Assembly (NCBI RefSeq): GCF_019977655.1
Contig: NZ_AP024849.1
Coordinates: 2,141,001 to 2,205,000, forward strand
Origin: Clostridium gelidum
Lineage (GTDB): Bacteria > Bacillota > Clostridia > Clostridiales > Clostridiaceae
Direction of reading: 5' to 3'
Length of the DNA: 64,000 bases
Part shown: positions 7,896 through 16,716 of the stretch, in pieces
Numbering within the stretch: position 1 is the first letter of the stretch
How the letters are laid out: each line of letters begins with the position of its first letter
Translations under genes and position numbers: made by a program
The notes under the pieces: generated by a model
Seen by the model: only the letters and a program-made list of their open reading frames with translations
The model's database searches: none
What the model was told of the DNA's origin: nothing

Positions 7896-10430
7896 ATGGA
7901 TGAGACAAAAGAATTACTACAGCAGGATAATTATTTAAGCTTTGATGATATTACGTCTAAAGGTATAATAACAAAAAGTAATTGTATTACAGGAAACACA
8001 GATCATTTTGTTGATTACTTAAGAGAATCTTTCAAGAAAGCTAGAAGTATAGATATAATAGTAGCCTTTCTAATGGAATCAGGAGTACATATACTTTCGG
8101 AAGATTTAAAACTTATAAAAGAAAAGAACATTCCCATAAGGATACTTACAGGGAATTATTTAAATATAACTCAGCCACAGGCACTTTATATGTTAAAGGA
8201 TATATTTGGTGATGATGTGGATTTGAGATTTTACAAGGAGCGTAAAAGATCTTTCCATCCTAAAGCTTACATAGTTGACTATGAAACGGGTGGAGATATT
8301 TTTGTAGGCTCTTCTAATATTTCTAGGTCTGCTTTAACTAGTGGAATTGAATGGAATTATAGATTGGAGAAAGAAGCAAATGATGTGGATTATAACAGCT
8401 TTAAAGGAACTTTTGAGGAGCTGTTTCTTAATAATTCAATAATTATAGATGAAGCAGAAATGAAAAAGTATTCTGAAAGCTGGAAAAAGCCTAAGGTTTA
8501 TTATGATATAGAAAAAAGTGAGGAAAAGGATCATAGTATAATTGACCTTATAAGACCTAAGGAAGCACAAATTGAGGCATTATATGAACTTAAGAAAGCA
8601 AGAGCTGAGGGTTTAGATAAGGTGATAGTTGTTGCTGCGACTGGCATAGGTAAGACGTATTTAGGGGCTTTTGATTCTTTAGAGTTTAAGAAAGTTTTAT
8701 TTGTGGCTCATAGGGAGGAAATCTTAAAGCAAGCTGAAGCTACCTTTAAAATTATTAGACCTAAGGATAAAACAGGAATTTTTAATGGGATAGAAAAAAA
8801 TAAGGATAAGGATATCTTATTTGCATCAGTTCAAACTTTAGGTCAAAGTAAGTATTTGAATGAGGAGTATTTTAAGAAAGATGAATTTGATTACATAATA
8901 ATGGATGAATTTCATCATGCTGTAGCAGGTAATTATCAAAAGGTTTTGGATTATTTTACACCTAAATTTCTTTTGGGACTTACAGCTACGCCTGAAAGAC
9001 TTGATAATAAAGATGTTTTTGCACTTTGTGATTATAATGTGGTTTATGAGCTTCGTTTAAAAGGAGCTATTGATAAAGGATTTTTAGTACCTTTTAGATA
9101 TTATGGAGTATATGATGAAACTGATTATGAGAACATAATATTTAAGAATGGGAAATATGATGAGAAAAGTCTTGAAGAAGCTTTAATGATTAATAAGAGA
9201 GCAGAAGTTATCTTAAAGCATTATGAGAAATATAGAAGTGAAAGAGCTTTAGGATTTTGCACAAGTCGTAGTCATGCAGAATATATGGCTAAATATTTCC
9301 TGGAAAATAATATTAAAGCTTGCGCAGTTTATAGTGGAGAAAAAAGTGAATTTTCTATGGAAAGAAAAGAAGCTCTTGAAAAACTAAAGCTTGGGGAAAT
9401 CAATGTAATATTTTCTGTGGATATGTTTAATGAAGGGCTTGATGTGCCAGAGGTTGATTTAGTTATGTTTTTAAGACCGACAGAATCGCCAACAGTATTT
9501 TTGCAACAGCTAGGGCGTGGACTTAGAAAAAGTAAGGGTAAGGAATACTTAAATGTGTTAGACTTTATAGGGAATTATAAGAAGGCAAATTTGATTCCTT
9601 TCTTCTTAACTGGGAATATAAAGGACTATGCTTCAAAGTCAAAAGGGAATTTTAATCCAAAACCAGAGGATTACCCACAGGATTGTATTGTGGATTTTGA
9701 TTTTAGAATTGTAGATATATTTAAAAAGCAATCAGAAGCTGAAAAGAAGTTTACTGAGCTTAAGGATATTGTTATTAAGGGGTCTCAGTTAAGTGTTCCT
9801 AGATTTGTTGTAGAGGAATACTACAGAATCAAGGAATATATACAGGAAAGACCAAGTAGGGTACAGTTTTATACTTATTTTGATGATGAACTTTTTAAGC
9901 TTTTAAATTCTAAGAGTAATGTGTTTAGAGATTATCTTTGGTTTTTAGAGGAAATTGGAGAGGTTACAGAGGAAGAAAGTTTATTAGTTGGAACAATTGG
10001 TCATGAATTTATTAAAATGATTGAAGCAACTGTTATGACTAAAAGCTATAAAATGCCTATTCTTTTAGGTTTTTATAATGAAGGAAAGATGAAATTTAGC
10101 CTTTCAGAAGATGATGTTTATGAAAGCTTTAAAGGATTTTATGAAAAAGGTTCTAATTATATAGATTTAACTCAACATAAATCTAGTGAAAACTATAAAG
10201 GTTGGGGCAAAACTGGATTTATAACTTTAGCTAAAAATAACCCTGAAAAAGCTTTTTTATCAAGTGCGCCTGAATTCTTTTATTTGAAGGATGAATTTTA
10301 TTGTTTAAATGAAAAATTAGAGGAATTTAAGGATAATGTTAGCTTTATAAAGCAATTTAAAGATGTTATTGATTATAGAACAAGAAAGTATTATAAGGAA
10401 AGGTTGGGAAAGAAAAATGAAGGTTTATAA
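7896..10430 (+). CDS. PLD-like nuclease - SF2 helicase fusion (DEAD/DEAH, DUF3427-type C-terminus)
   Basis: The start at 7896 follows GAAGGGAAG; an upstream ATG at 7848 lacks a site. The 844-residue protein has three parts. Residues about 30-160 form a phospholipase D-type nuclease domain with FHPKAYIVD and GSSNISRSAL. Residues about 210-600 are a superfamily 2 helicase with Walker A ATGIGKT (249-255), DEFH (337-340), LTATPERLD and QQLGRGLRK (about 537). The C-terminal 250 residues resemble DUF3427-type extensions. One PLD HKD half-site implies a dimer for cleavage. The architecture is common in defence islands and should unwind and cut DNA. The last 14 bases overlap a MazG-like gene, so the two are probably co-translated. 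Confidence 0.88.
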   Translation: MDETKELLQQDNYLSFDDITSKGIITKSNCITGNTDHFVDYLRESFKKARSIDIIVAFLMESGVHILSEDLKLIKEKNIPIRILTGNYLNITQPQALYMLKDIFGDDVDLRFYKERKRSFHPKAYIVDYETGGDIFVGSSNISRSALTSGIEWNYRLEKEANDVDYNSFKGTFEELFLNNSIIIDEAEMKKYSESWKKPKVYYDIEKSEEKDHSIIDLIRPKEAQIEALYELKKARAEGLDKVIVVAATGIGKTYLGAFDSLEFKKVLFVAHREEILKQAEATFKIIRPKDKTGIFNGIEKNKDKDILFASVQTLGQSKYLNEEYFKKDEFDYIIMDEFHHAVAGNYQKVLDYFTPKFLLGLTATPERLDNKDVFALCDYNVVYELRLKGAIDKGFLVPFRYYGVYDETDYENIIFKNGKYDEKSLEEALMINKRAEVILKHYEKYRSERALGFCTSRSHAEYMAKYFLENNIKACAVYSGEKSEFSMERKEALEKLKLGEINVIFSVDMFNEGLDVPEVDLVMFLRPTESPTVFLQQLGRGLRKSKGKEYLNVLDFIGNYKKANLIPFFLTGNIKDYASKSKGNFNPKPEDYPQDCIVDFDFRIVDIFKKQSEAEKKFTELKDIVIKGSQLSVPRFVVEEYYRIKEYIQERPSRVQFYTYFDDELFKLLNSKSNVFRDYLWFLEEIGEVTEEESLLVGTIGHEFIKMIEATVMTKSYKMPILLGFYNEGKMKFSLSEDDVYESFKGFYEKGSNYIDLTQHKSSENYKGWGKTGFITLAKNNPEKAFLSSAPEFFYLKDEFYCLNEKLEEFKDNVSFIKQFKDVIDYRTRKYYKERLGKKNEGL

Positions 10431-10728
10431 CAAATTAGTGAGGGATTTAATTCCACAGGTAATAGAGAAAAGTGGGAAGAAGTTTGATATACATATAGCA
10501 GGAAAAGAAGAGTATGGGAAATTACTTGAAGAGAAGTTGATGGAAGAAGTTAATGAATATTTGGAAGATAAGAATTTAGAGGAATTAGCGGATGTTTTAG
10601 AGGTATTGGTGGGACTTGCTGGTAGTTTGGGATATACGGAAGAGGAATTGTTTGAGAAGAGGAGGGTGAAGAAAGAGGAACGTGGGGGATTTTTTGAGGG
10701 GGTTGTTTTGGAGAGGGTTTTGGAATAG
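10417..10728 (+). CDS. MazG-like nucleotide pyrophosphohydrolase
   Basis: I take the ATG at 10417 (MKVYNKLVRDLIPQVIEKSG), since the family regularly begins YNKLVRD; the upstream ATG in the same frame lies within the helicase gene. The 103-residue protein is all-alpha, with the metal-binding acidic pattern EEKLMEEVNEYLED and EELADVLEVL. MazG-type enzymes hydrolyse nucleoside triphosphates to monophosphates, and related enzymes clean or deplete nucleotide pools. The start overlaps the helicase stop by 14 bases, which argues for a joint role. A second MazG-like gene sits beside another nuclease-helicase at 44.7 kb. Confidence 0.85.
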   Translation: MKVYNKLVRDLIPQVIEKSGKKFDIHIAGKEEYGKLLEEKLMEEVNEYLEDKNLEELADVLEVLVGLAGSLGYTEEELFEKRRVKKEERGGFFEGVVLERVLE

Positions 10729-10965
10729 GGTTAAAAATGATTATATTAAATTCTATTTAATAAAAATAAATTTTAACTTAGGTTTATCAAGGAAGTGATC
10801 TTATTTGAGTAACGAATATTTCGTTTTCAAAAAAAGAAGTTGATTGGTGATTATTAAATGAAGGAATAAACCTACTAGAAGAATTTCAGTCTATATTTAA
10901 AGAAAGATTGAAAGAATTTTTGAAACTAGCTATAACTATAGGATATTAAAATTGGAGGTGAGTTC

Positions 10966-12102
10966 ATGGCAACAAATGATAATACTTTAAAAACACTTGG
11001 GTTCATATATCAAACTTATATTGGGCTAATAAAATGCCTAGAAATGAAAGAAAATGATACAGTAGTTATAGAAAATTTAGGTGATGTTACTAAAATTTCA
11101 GCAAAAGGCAATTCTGAGCAAATAGAAGTAAAACATCATTTAGAGTCTAAAAGTATTTCTGACCGTAGTGATGAGATTTGGAACACAGTTTGGAATTGGT
11201 ACAATAATTTTGATGAATATAAAAATATAGATGAATTTATTTTATTCACTACAGCTAATTTATCTGATAACTCTGTATTTAAAGACTGGGAGATACAAGA
11301 TGAAAACAATAAATATGATACATTCAAAAATATTGGAGTAAAACCGAGGGACAAGGAGGAAAGTTTTAGAAATACATATAATAAGATTTTCAACAGTAAA
11401 CACGAAATTAATAAATTGAAAGGTGTTTTAAATAGATTTAAAATTCTTTCAAAGCAAGAAACAATAAAAACAATTATTAATAAGTATGAGCTAACTACCT
11501 TTAAATTTCTTTCGGAAAAAATTATAATGGAAGAATTTGTTGCTTCTTTAATAGGAATTTTATTAACAATACCTATTAAAGCTAAAGATTGGACAATTTC
11601 CTATAAAGAATTTGATACTATTTTTAAAGAATATTCTAAAAGATTTGCAGTAGATAGTAATATACCTCTTCCAATGGAATTTGAGAATTATGAAGTAACT
11701 CAAGATGAAAATAATACTATAAAGTGCAAAAGATTTGTTGAAGAAATTAATAATATCGATTTGAAAGATGAAGTAGCTGATGCAATTAATAATTATTGTA
11801 GGACATATAAAACAATTATAGGTTATTTCAATAATAATACAGTTAAATCTAAAGACTTAAATGATTATAAAGGAGATTTAACTAAAACACTAAATTTTAG
11901 AAGGAAAAGTTATAAGGTAGAATGCCAAAATGATGATAATCGTTTGATGCCTAAGTCTCAGAAACTGTATTTTGATGCTATGGAATTGGACACTAGAAAT
12001 TTAAATGGTGTTAGTAATAATAGAAGTTTTTTTCAAGCCGGAGTCATACATATTATTGTAGATGAAGGAGAGTTAAGATGGTATGTAGGTGATAAAAAAT
12101 GA
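10966..12102 (+). CDS. ABC-3C system effector with DUF4297-like PD-(D/E)XK nuclease domain
   Basis: The protein is 378 residues; the start follows GGAGGTG. The N-terminus (TLGFIYQTYIGLIKCLEM, then Asp40, then EQIEVKHH with Glu54 and Lys56, then DEIWNTVWNW) matches a PD-(D/E)XK nuclease of the Cap4/DUF4297 type. The C-terminal 150 residues would be the system-specific effector domain. It is followed without a gap by a small middle gene and a DUF3732-type ATPase, the order predicted for three-component ABC conflict systems. The likely role is DNA destruction when the ATPase senses invasion. The family call is by eye, but the three-gene context supports it. Confidence 0.7.
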   Translation: MATNDNTLKTLGFIYQTYIGLIKCLEMKENDTVVIENLGDVTKISAKGNSEQIEVKHHLESKSISDRSDEIWNTVWNWYNNFDEYKNIDEFILFTTANLSDNSVFKDWEIQDENNKYDTFKNIGVKPRDKEESFRNTYNKIFNSKHEINKLKGVLNRFKILSKQETIKTIINKYELTTFKFLSEKIIMEEFVASLIGILLTIPIKAKDWTISYKEFDTIFKEYSKRFAVDSNIPLPMEFENYEVTQDENNTIKCKRFVEEINNIDLKDEVADAINNYCRTYKTIIGYFNNNTVKSKDLNDYKGDLTKTLNFRRKSYKVECQNDDNRLMPKSQKLYFDAMELDTRNLNGVSNNRSFFQAGVIHIIVDEGELRWYVGDKK

Positions 12103-12596
12103 GTATAACACATATTGAAACATTAATTTACAATCCTATTTTCCTTAGTAAGGTTATTCAGAGTTTTATGACTGGGTATAAAAAAGATATGGATATGAAA
12201 ACGGCTTTTTATATTTTGCCTATTGTTATGTACAAGGATTCGAGAGATAAACTAAATAGTGCAAGGTCTAATAGTACACTGTATTCTATATTTAGTAAAG
12301 AAGATGACTTTAAAGATTATGGAATTAAGTTGAATACAAAGTTTTGCTTAAATCAGATAATAGATATGTTTGATGATTATATAGAAATTACTAAGCAATC
12401 TATTATAGTTCTATCTAATCAACATAAAATATTTTTTAATGGCAGTAAACTAAGTTTATTAGAGAAATTTGAATATAAAAAGTCGCCTTATTTAATTCGT
12501 GAATATTTTAAATCAGCATATTATTTAGGTGAAATTTTAACTAAAATAGAGCTGATAGAATTTGAGGATTTTCTGGAAATCAAATGGGAAGCGTAG
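12099..12596 (+). CDS. ABC-3C system middle component
   Basis: The 165-residue protein overlaps the effector stop by four bases (ATGA) and ends ten bases before the ATPase gene. It begins THIETLIYNPIFLSKVIQSF and contains TAFYILPIVMYKDSRDKL, a pattern seen in the small helical middle components of three-component ABC systems. It has no catalytic motif, and in this arrangement would link ATPase and effector. On its own the sequence is weakly diagnostic; the operon position carries most of the call. Confidence 0.65.
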   Translation: MSITHIETLIYNPIFLSKVIQSFMTGYKKDMDMKTAFYILPIVMYKDSRDKLNSARSNSTLYSIFSKEDDFKDYGIKLNTKFCLNQIIDMFDDYIEITKQSIIVLSNQHKIFFNGSKLSLLEKFEYKKSPYLIREYFKSAYYLGEILTKIELIEFEDFLEIKWEA

Positions 12597-12606
12597 GTGA
12601 AATAGT

Positions 12607-14556
12607 ATGAAAAGTCATATAGAATCAATTATTTTATTAAATGAAGAAAATGATAAAAAGTACGTAGATTTTAAAGAAGGCGTTAATATAATTACTGGCG
12701 AATCAAAAACAGGCAAAAGTGCATTGGTAGAAATTATTGATTATTGTTTATGCAGTTCTCGATGTACAATTCCTAAAGGAAAGATTACTGATTTTGCAAC
12801 TATATTCTCAATAATTATTGTTATTAACTCTCATAGATATATAATTGCACGAAAGAGTAATTTTACTGAAAGGAAAAGAATGTATTTTTCGCATATAGAT
12901 GACGGTGTAACACATGAGTCAATTACTAAAGATTTCCTTGTGGAAGAAAAATTTTGTGATTATAAAAATGTGCAAAAGCAAATTGAAAAGGTTTTGGGAT
13001 TAAATGTTACTAATTTTAATGAAGATGGTGATGATACAAAAGAAAAAGCTTCTTTGAGGCATATGACATCATATATGTTTCAACATCAAAATTTGATGGC
13101 TAGTAAATTTGCACTTTTTTATAGATTTGATGATTATCAAAAGAAAAAGGATGTTATTCAACAATTTCCAATTTTCGCAGGGATGGTCGGACAAGAATAC
13201 TATTCCACACTTATGTTACTAAATGGATATAAAAAAGACTTGAAAAAGCTTGTAGCTAATCAGGTGAGTAACGAAAAAATTAAAGAAGATACACGTAACA
13301 ATTTATTAAATAAATTTAAAGATTATTATGCATTGATTGGAAAAGTACTAGATAAAAATATGACATTGAAGCAACTAATACAATTAGCAACTGATTTGCC
13401 AACAATTAATGATGATACTTATTCTTCTAATCAAATGGTAATTAGACATGGCCAATTAAATGAAGAAGTAGAAGAATTAAATGACCAAAAAGTTATATTA
13501 GAAAGTAGAATTTCAAAATTAGAATTGGCAGGTCAAAATAGTAAAGGATATAGTTCATCGTTAGAAATACTACAACAAAAATCGGAGTTATCAATAAACA
13601 ATGTTAATAATTATATTTGTCCATTATGTAATGGAGAATGCACTGATATAAATAAGATATCGAAAAAAGTTCAAGAAGCAACATCATGGATATCCAATGA
13701 AATGAGTTTAATAGGACTGAGTACTAATAATTTTTTTGAAGAAAAAAGAAAATTAATAGAACAAAAAGAAAAAATTATAAAGGAAATTAGAAAACTGTGG
13801 ATACAGATTAAAACTATTGAAAGAGAATATTTATCTAATAATGTCAGATTTGGATTAGAAAATAAACTAACGTATAGTAAAATACAAATTCAAATTTTTA
13901 TCGAGACAATTAATAAAGGTCTTTTTAGTTCAATTGATACCGAAATTACTGATATTCAAGAAAAAATTACTAATTGTAGCAAAACATTGGGTGAGTTTAA
14001 CCTTGAAATACTAAAGGAATCAGCAAAAAGAAATATAGATAAAAATATGAATAATTTAAAAGGCAAATTAGATTTTGAAGAGGAATTTAAAAAATATAAA
14101 CTTGCCTTTAATTTGGATGAATTCGAACTTGCTTTATTTGGTAAATATCAAGGGGAAAAAGTTACTTTAAGCGAAATGGGAAGTGGAGCGAATTGGGTAT
14201 CGTGTCATATTGCACTTTTTCTTAGTCTTCTTCGCTATTTTGCATCACAAGGAAACAAATCACCTATGCCATTAATAATGTTTTTCGATCAACCAAGCCA
14301 AGTATATTTTCCTCAAGATGCATTAGTTGACAATAAAAAAACTAAGTTTGAAAGTGAAAAAGATAAACAAGCAGTAACACAAATGTACAAAGTTATGTTT
14401 GATGAAATTGAAGAAATTTATAAAGATACTGGAATCAAACCTCAATTGATAGTAGTAGATCACGTTAATTCAACAACAATGCAAGGCGAACTTGAAAAGG
14501 CTAACTTTATAAAATATACTAGACGAATTTGGAGGGATGATAAGGCCTTAATCTAA
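12607..14556 (+). CDS. ABC-3C ATPase, DUF3732 family
   Basis: The 649-residue protein has Walker A GESKTGKS at residues 31-38, a long central coiled coil with the zinc-hook-like CPLCNGEC near residue 340, an ABC signature-like LSEMGSGANW, and a Walker B ending LIMFFDQPSQVYFP. The Gln after the Walker B Asp, where most ABC ATPases have Glu, is usual in DUF3732. The protein resembles SMC/RecN ATPases and should bind DNA or DNA-protein complexes. It is the third gene of the 10966-14556 operon. It should act as the sensor or motor that licenses the nuclease effector. Confidence 0.8.
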   Translation: MKSHIESIILLNEENDKKYVDFKEGVNIITGESKTGKSALVEIIDYCLCSSRCTIPKGKITDFATIFSIIIVINSHRYIIARKSNFTERKRMYFSHIDDGVTHESITKDFLVEEKFCDYKNVQKQIEKVLGLNVTNFNEDGDDTKEKASLRHMTSYMFQHQNLMASKFALFYRFDDYQKKKDVIQQFPIFAGMVGQEYYSTLMLLNGYKKDLKKLVANQVSNEKIKEDTRNNLLNKFKDYYALIGKVLDKNMTLKQLIQLATDLPTINDDTYSSNQMVIRHGQLNEEVEELNDQKVILESRISKLELAGQNSKGYSSSLEILQQKSELSINNVNNYICPLCNGECTDINKISKKVQEATSWISNEMSLIGLSTNNFFEEKRKLIEQKEKIIKEIRKLWIQIKTIEREYLSNNVRFGLENKLTYSKIQIQIFIETINKGLFSSIDTEITDIQEKITNCSKTLGEFNLEILKESAKRNIDKNMNNLKGKLDFEEEFKKYKLAFNLDEFELALFGKYQGEKVTLSEMGSGANWVSCHIALFLSLLRYFASQGNKSPMPLIMFFDQPSQVYFPQDALVDNKKTKFESEKDKQAVTQMYKVMFDEIEEIYKDTGIKPQLIVVDHVNSTTMQGELEKANFIKYTRRIWRDDKALI

Positions 14557-14945
14557 TTTATGGCGTATTGTTTTTGGAACACTAATATATAGAAAATAAG
14601 AGACTCTTTAGTTAGAGAAATCAAAGAAAAATTTGGTGTTAGTATCGAGGTATAAGAATTATATTGTAAAAATAAATGCAAACATAAAGTAGAAAATCTG
14701 ATTATTGTAACACGAACTTAAACATAAAATGTAAAATTTAAATTTACAAAGTTATATAAAATGACGATGTTAGAAAATAATAATAAGTATTTAAGGTCTG
14801 CTGGAGAGCCTATTTTATTAAATTTTACTATTTATAAAGAATTTTACATTCTTGAATGAGGGCTTTAAATAGCTATTCGTAAATTTAATAAAGAACATCT
14901 ACACTAGACATAGTAACTCTCGATTGAAATAGGAGGTGGACTTAT
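14557..14945. other. Gene-free spacer between ABC-3C and Kiwa
   Basis: The spacer is AT-rich. Near 14609-14655 a short open stretch without a start reads LVREIKEKFGVSIEV before a stop, possibly the tail of a lost gene. A strong ribosome-binding site AGGAGGTG lies at its right end. No convincing terminator or gene was seen. Confidence 0.4.
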
Positions 14946-15500
14946 ATGATGAATTTATTGTTTAGATTTTTTCTTACGTTTAACGCAACATCGCTAATAA
15001 TTGTGGTGTATTTGGTTAAGGAACGCTTTCTGTTAAGTAAAATTTATCCTTTTTTAGTACAACTACCCGATTTTGTTTCATATTTGATATATTTTTCAAT
15101 ACCTCTATTATTAACACTGTTTAGTTTATATATAGCAAAATGGTTAGACAGTGACAGTATTGAAGCAGAAAATGAAGTACCAGTAATTAAAGAAATCGAA
15201 CAAGCTAATAATGCTTTTTTACCAAGCTATTTGGGTTATTTCTTTGTAGCGTTAAGTGTTCCACATTGCGACACTTTAATCTTTATTTTTGTTATTCTAT
15301 TTGTTTTTACATTCCTTTCCCAAACACTTTATTTCAACCCTTTGTTTCTAATTTTTGGGTACAATTTTTATTATATAACGACATATACAGATATTAAGAT
15401 TTTTATGATAACTAGAAAGGAACTAAAAAATCCATCTAAACTAAGTTTTCCAAATCTAAAGCGAATTAATAATTTTACATTTATAGATGAAGAGAGGTAA
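14946..15500 (+). CDS. kwaA: Kiwa defence protein KwaA (membrane component)
   Basis: The 184-residue protein starts after AGGAGGTG. Four hydrophobic helices are evident at about 5-25, 45-65, 95-125 and 128-148. The segment NNAFLPSYLGYFFVALSV and the size match KwaA, the four-pass membrane protein of the Kiwa anti-phage system. It is followed four bases later by a DUF4868-type gene, which is the diagnostic Kiwa pairing. KwaA is reported to sit in the inner membrane with KwaB and respond to phage attack at the cell surface. The call relies on topology, size and the pairing. Confidence 0.8.
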   Translation: MMNLLFRFFLTFNATSLIIVVYLVKERFLLSKIYPFLVQLPDFVSYLIYFSIPLLLTLFSLYIAKWLDSDSIEAENEVPVIKEIEQANNAFLPSYLGYFFVALSVPHCDTLIFIFVILFVFTFLSQTLYFNPLFLIFGYNFYYITTYTDIKIFMITRKELKNPSKLSFPNLKRINNFTFIDEER

Positions 15501-15504
15501 TAAA

Positions 15505-16326
15505 ATGAATCATTTAGTTGCAAAAACCAAGGGCAGAAAAGGAGAATTTTTCAAAGTAATTTCTGATGAAGAAATTTTTGAACTGACAGACTATTTAGAC
15601 AATCCAATTAAATACGATGTAGACTATAAACTTGATGAAGATGAGTGGTTTGCAATAGAGATTTTTTCGGAGAAAGAATATTGCATTGACTTCTTGAAAA
15701 AAACTTTTATTTCAACTGATTACAACCAAATTCCAGTAAAAGATTACAGCAAAATTGAGTATTTGTGTTCTTTTCAGACAGGAATATATTATTTCCAAAA
15801 ATTATCATCTAGCCAATTACTTCGTAAAAAATACTTCTCATTATCAGGTGCGCCTACTAGGATAGAATGTGATCCAATAATTGTAATAAACAGTTTTGCT
15901 GATGCTATTTACATAAAAGAATCAGATACTTTGTATTTTAAAAAGTTGCCTTCAATTATTAGTATTTTTAAAGGAATTGATACATTATACAAAGAAGCCA
16001 CAAAAGAAGAAACAGAGGGATTTTTACAAAATGACTTTATTCAACTAGAAACTGAATTCAATGCTGATAAAGTAAAAATATCAAACAGAAAACGTATAGC
16101 CATGGCAATGGATACATTAGAAAAATTCTCACAAGAAGAAAAAAAGAGCATTTTTAGTTATGTAGGCGAGTATTGCGAAGACCTAGAGTGTAATGAACAT
16201 AATACTAAATTTATTATTACAAATGAAAATGACTTAAAGAAATTACTATTTGGTATTGAGCAGAGATATTATACTACAGGAGTCGGTGGAGAAAGAAGAC
16301 TCGCAAATTCTGTAATAAAATTATAA
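15505..16326 (+). CDS. kwaB: Kiwa defence protein KwaB (DUF4868)
   Basis: I place the start at 15505 because GAGAGG lies just upstream; the ATG at 15487 would overlap kwaA. The 273-residue protein is soluble. It contains the DUF4868 core DPIIVINSFADAIYIKES, then YFKKLPSIISIFKG, and ends LANSVIKL. In Kiwa, KwaB is the cytoplasmic DNA-binding partner of KwaA. No nuclease motif is obvious. A terminator-like hairpin follows, so kwaA-kwaB form a closed two-gene unit. Confidence 0.8.
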   Translation: MNHLVAKTKGRKGEFFKVISDEEIFELTDYLDNPIKYDVDYKLDEDEWFAIEIFSEKEYCIDFLKKTFISTDYNQIPVKDYSKIEYLCSFQTGIYYFQKLSSSQLLRKKYFSLSGAPTRIECDPIIVINSFADAIYIKESDTLYFKKLPSIISIFKGIDTLYKEATKEETEGFLQNDFIQLETEFNADKVKISNRKRIAMAMDTLEKFSQEEKKSIFSYVGEYCEDLECNEHNTKFIITNENDLKKLLFGIEQRYYTTGVGGERRLANSVIKL

Positions 16327-16394
16327 AGGGAATGTTTTTCTTGATTACATAAGCAGGCATAATTGCAACTCCATAGCAACGGTTACTATATAAA

Positions 16395-16427
16395 GCACCT
16401 AAAAAGATATGCTTTTTAGGCGCGTTT
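16395..16427 (+). terminator. Hairpin after kwaB
   Basis: GCACCTAAAAAG pairs with CTTTTTAGGCGC with one mismatch, followed by GTTTA. The T run is short, so termination is probable rather than certain. Confidence 0.55.
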
Positions 16428-16716
16428 ACATATAATATTGCGTTACCAATTCGATATGAGGAGATGTATGATTAAGAACACGTAAGAATTTTTATGGGAA
16501 CTTAGATGTAGAATAATACAAAGAAAGAATAGCTAAAATCATGAAAGTTATAAATAATCAGTAATACTTACGATGGAGTTTGATAATAATATAATTCATA
16601 TGTTAATGGATACAATTGAGATTCTTAACGTTTAAATATTTTGTTTATATATTTATAAATGAAGGTGCGTGAAGGCCATCTTAGAATATATTATTTTAGT
16701 TACTTGAGGTGTGAAA
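16428..16716. other. Spacer with degraded coding traces
   Basis: A 20-codon open frame at 16574-16636 (MEFDNNIIHMLMDTIEILNV) has no ribosome-binding site and looks like a remnant. GAGGTG at the right edge serves the HNH gene. Nothing else recognisable. Confidence 0.35.
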
